Part shown: piece after piece, positions 16,499 to 23,004 of the stretch
Layout of the letters: every line of letters starts with the position of its first letter
How positions within the stretch are numbered: position 1 is the stretch's first letter
Assembly: GCA_017303995.1 (NCBI GenBank)
Contig: JAFLBE010000006.1
Location: forward strand, 1-32,736
Length of the DNA stretch: 32,736 nucleotides
Direction: 5' to 3'
Source of the DNA: Bacteroidota bacterium
GTDB lineage: Bacteria > Bacteroidota > JABWAT01
The notes under the pieces: model-generated
What the model was told of the DNA's origin: nothing
Database searches by the model: none
The model's input: the letters and a program-made list of their open reading frames with translations, nothing else
Program-made: the position numbers and the translations under genes

Positions 16499-18541
16499 TT
16501 AAAAACTAATTCTCATCCCACCTGTCCACGAAAAACCGGGATCCTGAAATCCCCATGGCATTTCAAACCGGTTATCGGTAAGATTATAAAAGTTGGCAAA
16601 GGTCTCAAGACTGAAAAGATCCGATTGGTAAACCGATCCGGTTGCGTTCAAATTCAGCAGTATTCCCTGATCGTAAGATTTTCTGCTGGATTTAGACGTT
16701 CCGTCATAAATTTTCCCGGATGCATGAAGATACGGGCTGATTTTAATTTCGTAAGGAAGGAAAAACGTCATTCCCGTATTTGCGGTATAATCGGGGACAA
16801 AAGGAACATTCGATCCGTCCTGATCTTTGTCTGCCGAATTTTCAATTCTAGTAGGAGTGTAAGTAACATTTCCAAAAATGGAAATTAGATCAACAATCAG
16901 ATACGAACCATCAGCCTCTGCACCCAGCAAAACTGTTGTCCCTGCATTAATACCACGACTTCGGGATGGTTTTTCAATAACAACATTTTCAACAATTGCA
17001 TTTGAAATCCGGGTGTAAAATCCTCGCAATGAAAAAATACCACCTTGTGCGAACTGGAAGTTAAATCCAAAATCCATTGAAATTCCTGATTCTGGTTTCA
17101 GTGTGGGATTTGGTAAAATTCCATTTGAAGATGTGTCCGACTGTTGTGTAATTGAAAGGTTTCCCCCAATATGTTTTAAGGCTGGATTTATAAAACTATT
17201 TCCCGCATTTGCAAAAATTGAAATTTGATCATCAATGGTGTACTTCGAACCCAGATTCCAAAGCAAAACTGATTCAGATTCGTCTTTGCCATTAACAAAA
17301 TCACCGTTCTGCCAGGAAATTTCCTTTCCAACGAGATTGAATCTAAGTCCTCCGCGAATGAGAAGCTGGTCAAAAGTCATTTCTTCCTGTGCAAAAAGTC
17401 CATACTGGTAACTGGCGGCATCATTACCGGTTGATTTTTTCAATCCAACTGGTTCTGACCAGGTTTGATAATCGGCAAGCTGAACATCACCCCCAAATGA
17501 AAGAAATGCATCCTTATCTTGTTTCCATGAAACTGTATTATCCACTAATAAAAATTGCTGATCAACACCGTTTTCAGAGGCGAGATAATAAGTGTTTGCA
17601 ACAGAAACATCGTCCTGCCAGAAGCGTGAACTACTCCTGAATCCCAGGTTTAATTGATTTGAAAAATCGTTATTGAGTTCAACTGAGTAACCAAAGTTGA
17701 CCAGGTTATAAGTATGATCATACTTTCTGAATTCACGCCCCACATTTCCGGTATGGGTGGCATGGTTTACAAAAACCGACACTTTTTGTGGAAGATCAGT
17801 TTCAAAGGGGATAGAAAATCCGCCATAATAAATTTGTTTCTGGTAATCCGGATTTTTTTTCATGTTTAACCAGGATCCGGGTGCACCGTAATTGGTGTAA
17901 TCTGAAGATTCAAATGAAAAACCGGTGATTAAGCTGGTACTGACAATATTCTGTTCGGTATGAACTCCCGTTGTGTAAGTGTTGTACGAACCACCTGATG
18001 CAGAAATAATCGTTTTGGGGGAAGTGACCTTTTCTTTCAGAATCAGATTGGTGGTTCCTGCAAGGGGTGACTGATTTCCGTCAAAATCCTGAGATAAATA
18101 TGTCGGATACAACACCGAAGCAGGACCCCGCTGAACTTCAATTTGCTCAACGGCATTCAAACTCAGAGCCTGAACATCGGTAAAGGCGTCAATCGGGAGA
18201 CCACCCAGCATAAAAGTAGAATATTTCGGACCAATTCCGCCAAAAGCTCCCCAGTTCGCATCATTTCTGGAAAGTGCCTTAACCGCATTTCCGGGCAGAT
18301 ACATGAGAGCTTCAGCCACATTCCGGTTTCCTGAAACCTGCCGGTTCAATTCCGCTGCAGACAAAACATCAATTTTCTGTGTTACATTTCCCCTCGATTG
18401 AGGTGTTTTTGATGCGGTAACGACAACGGCATCCAAAGTAAACTGAGAATCCAGTGTATCTTTTGAAACCTGCTGGGCAGTTACCTGAACCGTTAATAAA
18501 AATGAAAACAGAAGAGTCGTGTTAAGAAGCCTGAAATTCAT
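16499..18541 (-). CDS. TonB-dependent outer-membrane receptor (probable nickel/metallophore)
   Basis: The product is 680 aa with a signal peptide (MNFRLLNTTLLFSFLLTVQV, cut near TAQ). A TonB-box-like DAVVVTAS lies at about residues 37-44, followed by a plug domain to about residue 170 with IEQIEVQRGP-type motif (VEQIEVQRGPASVLYPT) and a beta-barrel ending in the classical C-terminal Phe (GGMRISF). It would carry a metal complex across the outer membrane using TonB energy. It lies 63 nt after nikR and upstream of the ABC importer, so nickel or cobalt is the most likely cargo; cobalamin or a siderophore are alternatives. AGG about 9 nt before ATG at 18541 supports the start. No NikR-type palindrome is seen directly upstream, which suggests readthrough from the nikR promoter. 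Confidence 0.9.
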   Translation of the reverse strand: MNFRLLNTTLLFSFLLTVQVTAQQVSKDTLDSQFTLDAVVVTASKTPQSRGNVTQKIDVLSAAELNRQVSGNRNVAEALMYLPGNAVKALSRNDANWGAFGGIGPKYSTFMLGGLPIDAFTDVQALSLNAVEQIEVQRGPASVLYPTYLSQDFDGNQSPLAGTTNLILKEKVTSPKTIISASGGSYNTYTTGVHTEQNIVSTSLITGFSFESSDYTNYGAPGSWLNMKKNPDYQKQIYYGGFSIPFETDLPQKVSVFVNHATHTGNVGREFRKYDHTYNLVNFGYSVELNNDFSNQLNLGFRSSSRFWQDDVSVANTYYLASENGVDQQFLLVDNTVSWKQDKDAFLSFGGDVQLADYQTWSEPVGLKKSTGNDAASYQYGLFAQEEMTFDQLLIRGGLRFNLVGKEISWQNGDFVNGKDESESVLLWNLGSKYTIDDQISIFANAGNSFINPALKHIGGNLSITQQSDTSSNGILPNPTLKPESGISMDFGFNFQFAQGGIFSLRGFYTRISNAIVENVVIEKPSRSRGINAGTTVLLGAEADGSYLIVDLISIFGNVTYTPTRIENSADKDQDGSNVPFVPDYTANTGMTFFLPYEIKISPYLHASGKIYDGTSKSSRKSYDQGILLNLNATGSVYQSDLFSLETFANFYNLTDNRFEMPWGFQDPGFSWTGGMRISF

Positions 18542-18566
18542 GGATTACCTGCAATGGATTTTTTTT

Positions 18567-18594
18567 CTTGTCACTTGTCGCATGTCACTCGTCA
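18567..18594. repeat. Degenerate heptamer array downstream of nikR
   Basis: CTTGTCA, CTTGTCG, CATGTCA, CTCGTCA run in exact 7-nt register. On the coding strand of nikR the array begins 10 nt after the stop codon and follows AATGCCGGTGAC, which resembles the AATGCCAGTGAC after the TonB receptor stop. Confidence 0.8.
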
Positions 18595-18604
18595 CCGGCA
18601 TTTT

Positions 18605-19006
18605 TCATTCCAGATCCGTCATAACAAGTTTCCCGTGGTGAATTCCCTTTATTCCGACCATCTGATCAGACAATGCCTTCAGCTCAGAGGCTTTGCCTTT
18701 AATTGAAATGGTTTCGAGACAGAGGTGATGTGAAAGGTGGATATGCTGGGTGGATAGAATCAGATGGTGGAAATCATGCTGAACGTGCGTAAGTTTATTG
18801 TTTAGATCCCGTTTATGATGATCATAGACCAGCACAACAGCACCGGCAACCAGTTTATCCTGATCCCAGTTGTCTTTAACCAGATAATCTTTAATCAGGG
18901 CCCGGATGGCTTGTGACCGGTTTGGGAATTTGCTTTCAACCACAAATTCATCCAAAGCTGAAACCAGGCTTTCATCGAGGGAAACACCGAAACGTTTAAT
19001 CTTCAT
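18605..19006 (-). CDS. nikR: Nickel-responsive regulator NikR
   Basis: The product is 133 aa, the normal NikR length. The N-terminal ribbon-helix-helix DNA-binding domain (residues 1-45) includes KRFGVSLDESLVSALDEFV and NRSQAIRALIKDYL. The C-terminal ACT-like nickel-binding domain keeps all four high-affinity ligands, as judged by alignment from memory with E. coli NikR His76, His87, His89 and Cys95: here His77, His88, His90 and Cys96 (VQHDFHH and QHIHLSHHLCLE). It should bind DNA when nickel is present. A 28-bp palindrome ends 1 nt before its ATG, so autoregulation is likely. It heads the receptor and importer genes on the same strand. There is no Shine-Dalgarno site, because the palindrome occupies that position. 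Confidence 0.95.
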   Translation of the reverse strand: MKIKRFGVSLDESLVSALDEFVVESKFPNRSQAIRALIKDYLVKDNWDQDKLVAGAVVLVYDHHKRDLNNKLTHVQHDFHHLILSTQHIHLSHHLCLETISIKGKASELKALSDQMVGIKGIHHGKLVMTDLE

Positions 19007-19007
19007 T

Positions 19008-19035
19008 GTAACACTTTTATTTAAATTTGTGTTAC
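19008..19035. promoter_or_regulatory. Candidate NikR operator
   Basis: GTAACAC and GTGTTAC are perfect inverted half-sites separated by 14 nt, 28 bp overall. With 6-bp half-sites this is GTAACA-N16-TGTTAC, the same geometry as the known E. coli NikR operator GTATGA-N16-TCATAC, with a different half-site sequence. It ends one base before the nikR start codon. Function as an operator is inferred. Confidence 0.75.
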
Positions 19036-19191
19036 GAACTTCCTGTTTTCAACGGTCAGGATCAAGGAAGAAGCGGAAAGATTAATTCAATTATAATGGG
19101 GGGAAGGAGTCAAAAGATAGAAGGAAGAAGAATTTTAGGTTTATAATTTAAATATAGCTGAAAATGATTGCAAGATTAACAAATGCATTTC

Positions 19192-19596
19192 TCAGCGTTT
19201 CCTGCGTCGCTGCGGTGAATCGGCCTTCTTTTTTTTCTTTTTTGCTTCAGCTGCCAGTTCATTCAGAATCATGGCCTCCATAAGCGTTTCCCTGATGACG
19301 TCCTCTGGAAAGGGTTCTTCCGGACGTATATGAATACTTTTAATCTGTTTGCGGTTTCTGACTTCAAGACGGCCGTGTGCATCAGACAACTCAAATCCAC
19401 GAATAAAAGACATGTCAACGCCACCCTTATAAGTTGTGAGATAGACCATCCAACCGGAATAATAATAAAATGGGATTTTGAAGGAAAACTTTTCTTCGAT
19501 TTCCGGACCCTGACTTAAAACCATGCTTCTGATCCGGCTCATAATCCGGGCCAGAGGTTCCGGCTGAGCAGCCAGGTAGTCGTCAACTTCTTGCAT
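19192..19596 (-). CDS. DUF1801 domain protein
   Basis: The product is 134 aa. The DUF1801 fold (frataxin-like, YdhG group) spans about residues 1-110, with SRIRSMVLSQGPEIEEKFSF, then KIPFYYYSGWMVYLTTYKGGVDMSFIRG and the C-terminal helix FPEDVIRETLMEAMILNELA. The tail is strongly basic (KKKKKK and RRRKR), so it may bind nucleic acid or simply be disordered. The biochemical role of the family is not settled. It stands alone, 185 nt upstream of nikR with the palindrome in between; no Shine-Dalgarno site is visible before ATG at 19596. The 19036-19191 gap holds nothing else I can identify. Confidence 0.85.
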   Translation of the reverse strand: MQEVDDYLAAQPEPLARIMSRIRSMVLSQGPEIEEKFSFKIPFYYYSGWMVYLTTYKGGVDMSFIRGFELSDAHGRLEVRNRKQIKSIHIRPEEPFPEDVIRETLMEAMILNELAAEAKKKKKKADSPQRRRKR

Positions 19597-19711
19597 AGAT
19601 TTTATTTTTGGAGAAATGCAAAACCCTTAAATTATGAACAGTTCTGAAAAATACAATCCTCAACCTGGGCAACATTTATAGACCGTCGGTGGTAATCAAA
19701 GTAGTTTTTAC

Positions 19712-19879
19712 TCAGGCGTGTTCTTTGGTCTTTTTAATAAGTGTCGTCCTAACCACTTTTTTGGGTGAAGGTGATTTTTTCCTTTTGAAAAAATCAATCA
19801 GGGCTTTCTCTTCACTCTCCGTAAGACTACCCATTCCGCCAATAAAATCAACATTTAATTCTTTACTTTTTGTTTTCAT
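19712..19879 (-). CDS. Small basic protein, 55 aa, paired with GNAT-like gene
   Basis: ATG at 19879 to TGA at 19712 encodes 55 aa: an N-terminal MKTKSKELNVDFIGGMGSL, a predicted helix TESEEKALIDFFKRKK, and a Lys-rich tail (KKVVRTTLIKKTKEHA). It begins 12 nt after the stop of the 173 aa gene on the same strand, so the two are almost certainly cotranscribed. I recall similar short DFIGG...EEKAL proteins in Bacteroidota but know no assigned function. The coding region is AT-rich like its partner. There is no clear Shine-Dalgarno site. A noncoding explanation is possible but the composition and pairing favour a real gene. Confidence 0.7.
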   Translation of the reverse strand: MKTKSKELNVDFIGGMGSLTESEEKALIDFFKRKKSPSPKKVVRTTLIKKTKEHA

Positions 19880-19891
19880 GATTCAATAGTA

Positions 19892-20413
19892 TTAAAAATA
19901 TTTTTCAATAAGTTTTAGCGCTGCATTTGTTTCAATTATCATAATCCTGCCTCCAAAATGAAAAGCACCAAGTGTTTTTTCATAATGTTCAATTAATTGA
20001 GTTTTTGAAAGAAAAGAAACATTTCCTTTGTGACCTCTTTGAAAAGAAAGCTTACAGGCATAGGCGACTAAATTTCCAGGCACTCCAGAATATACCTTTG
20101 TTTCTCCTTTATTGAATGGTGCACTTTCCAATAAATGCATATATACGTAGTCTGACTTAACCTCCAAACTAATAATACCTTGAATAATAGTGGGGTTGTT
20201 CACTATTGTTAGCTTGAAAACATCTCTGGCAGGTTCTTTAAATTCCTTTTTCCAGTCAAAAAGCCAACCTTGTTTCTTTGTTACTGTTTTTAAATCGCTG
20301 ATTGTAAGCAATGAAATATCTGTTGCAAAACTGTCACCGGTAATTACGTTTTCAATTGAGTTTGTAAGCTTGTCAATCAAAAAATCAAGACCGGTATTTT
20401 CTTTTTTTGTCAT
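19892..20413 (-). CDS. GNAT-like protein, 173 aa
   Basis: No confident family name. The second half fits a GNAT acyltransferase order: strand GIISLEVKSDYVYMHLLESAP, then GVPGNLVAYACKLSFQRGHKG (helix with an acetyl-CoA-loop-like QRGHKG), strand NVSFLSK, helix QLIEHYEKTLGA and strand RIMIIETNAALKLIEKYF. The N-terminal 60 residues are helical and variable. It is followed 12 nt later by a 55 aa basic protein. Codon use and base composition are more AT-rich than those of the neighbours DUF1801 and trmO, which suggests acquisition. The size and two-gene arrangement resemble GNAT toxin modules, but the small partner is downstream and is not a recognisable ribbon-helix-helix antitoxin. Confidence 0.75.
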   Translation of the reverse strand: MTKKENTGLDFLIDKLTNSIENVITGDSFATDISLLTISDLKTVTKKQGWLFDWKKEFKEPARDVFKLTIVNNPTIIQGIISLEVKSDYVYMHLLESAPFNKGETKVYSGVPGNLVAYACKLSFQRGHKGNVSFLSKTQLIEHYEKTLGAFHFGGRIMIIETNAALKLIEKYF

Positions 20414-20500
20414 AGTGCCAATTTACTGAAAAAATATAAAACTTTCTCTTCGTTCATTAGTTTTAACGATGCCTAATAAACCATCAAAACCTTATAATCT

Positions 20501-21274
20501 TCATGCCTGAAACAAAGTTTCCCTGAACTGGCGGTGAAGTTCAGGTTGCTCGGCATTTTTTTGATATCCAGAATAAATTTCAAGAATCTGGACTTTATTT
20601 CCTTCAGTCCGGAATGAAAGGCGCCAGTCTTTCCAGGCAAGTTGAAAAAGACCATTTTCCAGTGTTTTGATTCTTTTATAAGGATGTGGTTCTGGCGAAG
20701 AGGATAAAACCTGTACCACTTTTTTGCTGAAACCTGAAAGTCCGGCCCGCTCAAGAAATAAACGTTGCTTGACCGCCGTTATTGACCATTCAATTTCCCA
20801 AACAGGCAAGACTTCACCATTGGTCAGATTTGAACCAATCCATCCGGTGGTAGCTTCTGGTACCGATTCCACATAGGGCAAGTAGGGTTTAATGTCGAGA
20901 ACCGGTGTTCCGTTGAGTAAATCGCAATCGCCAATTCTGATTTCCAATCCGTTAACTTCTTCAATTCGAACCAGTGAAAGTCCGACCGGATTTGGCCGGT
21001 GTGGTGAACGGGTTGCAAACACACCCCGTTTAACAGCAGAACCTCTTGGCGGAAGAATAAGCGGTTTCCAGCCGGAAACCCGGTCAAACCAGTAAATAAT
21101 CCAGATATGAGAAAAACCATCCAGATCTTTCAAGGCTTGTTCATACCGGTTGCCGGGTGTCAGCCGGATGACAGATTTGGAATGAATACCTTCCAGACCG
21201 GGTTGCCGGGGTGCTTCGTATTTTTCCTCGAAGGGTGTTTCAATAAATCCGATGGGTGTCAGGTTAAAGGTCAT
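20501..21274 (-). CDS. trmO: tRNA (N6-threonylcarbamoyladenosine(37)-N6)-methyltransferase TrmO
   Basis: The product is 257 aa. It methylates t6A37 to m6t6A37 in a tRNA-Thr, using S-adenosylmethionine. The N-terminal single-beta-barrel domain (about residues 1-150) shows PIGFIETPF (7-15), FSHIWIIYWFD (54-64), GVFATRSPHRPNPVGLS (84-100) and DLLNGTPVLDIKPYLPY (118-134), which are strong family signatures. The C-terminal domain (about 155-257) includes HPYKRIKTLENG and a final FRETLFQA. The length is close to the usual 230-260. It depends on the t6A made through Sua5 (12401-13372), which is in this window but not cotranscribed. It is divergent from the radical SAM gene, with 142 nt between the two starts. 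Confidence 0.94.
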   Translation of the reverse strand: MTFNLTPIGFIETPFEEKYEAPRQPGLEGIHSKSVIRLTPGNRYEQALKDLDGFSHIWIIYWFDRVSGWKPLILPPRGSAVKRGVFATRSPHRPNPVGLSLVRIEEVNGLEIRIGDCDLLNGTPVLDIKPYLPYVESVPEATTGWIGSNLTNGEVLPVWEIEWSITAVKQRLFLERAGLSGFSKKVVQVLSSSPEPHPYKRIKTLENGLFQLAWKDWRLSFRTEGNKVQILEIYSGYQKNAEQPELHRQFRETLFQA

Positions 21275-21416
21275 TTTCCTGGTGGATTAGATGTTGATTA
21301 GGTTCGTTTCAGGTCCATTGCAGGTAACCGGCAATTTGGTGAAGTTTGAAAATAGCAGGTCTTTTCGACTAACCAAATCACCATGAAATAAAAATGATCT
21401 GCCGGCCAGGGAACTC

Positions 21417-22592
21417 ATGCTCAGTATCAACTTTAAACCAGCAACCGTCACCATTCTGACAGATCCGGTCAGGCAGTTTCACTTCGATTATGCCGGTCGG
21501 CTTATTGGACATTTCAATCATGGCGACCATTACCGGGTCGGGTTGGATGGAAGTATTCTGTTTAAATCATCGAATCAGGATGCTGAAGACCGGTATTTAC
21601 CCATGAGTGATGTAGAATACTGGTGGAAGGAATGGGGCAGGGAATGGGAAGACTGGCGGAAAATCCCTGAAGCTGCCTGGAAAATTGCTGAATTTGATGT
21701 TGAGCCTTTTCCCGTTTCAGAATTTTTGAACCGGATTATTCTTTTTCTGAAAAATATTGGATTCGTTCATCAGCAGTTTTTAAAAATCTGGGGACGGATT
21801 CCGATTCTTCCGCCCGAGTTTTACCAGTCTGTTATTGCAAACTTTACCGTCGGGTGCAGTTATGATGATTGCACTTTTTGTACGTTTTATAAAGACCGGC
21901 CTTTCCAAATCAAAAATATAGAGACACTGAACGATCACCTGAACGAAATTTCTGAATTTTTCGGAGAGGGACTTTCTGCCCGGCGTGACATTTTTATCGG
22001 TGAAGCCAATGCACTGGCATCACCCAATCGCCGGTTTATTTTTCTGATGGAAGAACTTCAGGATTGGATTTCGGAAATGAAAAGCCTGCATCCGAAATTC
22101 AGGGTAAACCGCATCGGGAGTTTCCTGGATGGATTTACTGGTCACCTGAAAGATGTTGAAGAATGGAAAATGATCCGTCAGTCTGGTCTTACTGATATTG
22201 CAATCGGAATTGAATCTGGAAGTGAAGAGTTGCTGAAAGGGGTTGGTAAACCTTACGATCCTGAAATTATTATCCTAATGGTAAACCGGATCAAGGAAGC
22301 CGGATTTACCCTTCAACTCATTTTTCTGCTGGGTCTGGGTGGGAAGCAATTCCGGGATTCCCATTTCGAATCTTCGGTTGCTATGATCGGCCGGTTTAAT
22401 TTAACTCCTGAAGACCGGGTTCAGTTGTCTTTGTTCAATCCGGCCATTTCAACCGGAGATTACCCGTTTAAAGGTGATTTGCTTTCAATGGACGAATTGG
22501 ATCTGGAATATACCAGGTGGAAGTCCGCCCTGAACGGACTTGAAAAGGGCATTTCCGCACGGAAATACCCCACGCAGTTCTTTATTGTTTAA
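21417..22592 (+). CDS. Radical SAM protein (COG1032-like)
   Basis: The product is 391 aa. The radical SAM cluster motif is GCSYDDCTFC, with Cys147, Cys152 and Cys155, a CX4CX2C spacing rather than CX3CX2C; this spacing is known in the CTFCxxYK subgroup. Further SAM-domain features are IFIGEANALASP (about 191-202), FRVNRIGSFLD, and DIAIGIESGSEELLKGVGK (about 260-278). An N-terminal region of about 135 residues has a Trp-rich stretch (YWWKEWGREWEDWRK). No partner gene or substrate clue is present; it is a lone gene divergent from trmO. AGGGA 7 nt before ATG at 21417 supports the start. It converges with the oligopeptidase gene across a repeat-filled 412-nt gap. Confidence 0.88.
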   Translation: MLSINFKPATVTILTDPVRQFHFDYAGRLIGHFNHGDHYRVGLDGSILFKSSNQDAEDRYLPMSDVEYWWKEWGREWEDWRKIPEAAWKIAEFDVEPFPVSEFLNRIILFLKNIGFVHQQFLKIWGRIPILPPEFYQSVIANFTVGCSYDDCTFCTFYKDRPFQIKNIETLNDHLNEISEFFGEGLSARRDIFIGEANALASPNRRFIFLMEELQDWISEMKSLHPKFRVNRIGSFLDGFTGHLKDVEEWKMIRQSGLTDIAIGIESGSEELLKGVGKPYDPEIIILMVNRIKEAGFTLQLIFLLGLGGKQFRDSHFESSVAMIGRFNLTPEDRVQLSLFNPAISTGDYPFKGDLLSMDELDLEYTRWKSALNGLEKGISARKYPTQFFIV

Positions 22593-22801
22593 TCAGAAAG
22601 TTATTTCTAGTCTAGCCTATGGTTTAAAAATCTTTGATTAGCAAAAAAAGGCAATGTCATCCCCGCGTTAAAAACCAGGCAACCGACTGGAAGGCGGGCT
22701 AACGAAGTTCTGCGACGCACATCCATGTATTTTTTTACCCAGCGCTTTTCTTTTTTGACCGTTTCTTCTGAACCAGTTTTAAAATGATGGAATAGAAGTT
22801 T

Positions 22802-22985
22802 AACCAGAAATCCTGGTTTGAACGAGCACCGGAGGTGCGACCCGTTTGTAGAAATGGAAATCCAACCAAAAAAAGTTCCGTAGGAACGACCTATTAAAAA
22901 TACAATTTAACAGGCCACTCCTACGGAGCTTTTTAAATTATAACGATGAAAATTTTCTACAAACAGGCCGGGGCTATGCCCCTGC
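22802..22985. repeat. Intergenic cluster of triloop hairpins with shared tails
   Basis: The 22593-23004 gap has no gene. It holds AACCAG/CTGGTT (22802-22818) and four hairpins with 3-nt loops: GCACC-GGA-GGTGC (22826-22838), GTTCC-GTA-GGAAC (22875-22887), CTCC-TAC-GGAG (22918-22928) and GGGGC-TAT-GCCCC (22970-22982). Two point right and two left. Each is followed on its own strand by a GRCCYRTT-like tail, and the outer two continue to TTTGTAGAAA (22845-22854 and, inverted, 22954-22963). The whole is therefore two nested inverted pairs. The 5' part (22650-22720) resembles decayed copies of other intergenic repeats. Confidence 0.8.
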
Positions 22986-23004
22986 TTGAAATTGAGAAAA
23001 ACCC

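Noticed and set aside
18379-18385. GTGTTAC as a second NikR half-site inside the TonB receptor gene
   Set aside because: No matching GTAACAC is found at the 14-nt spacing on either side, and it lies in coding sequence.
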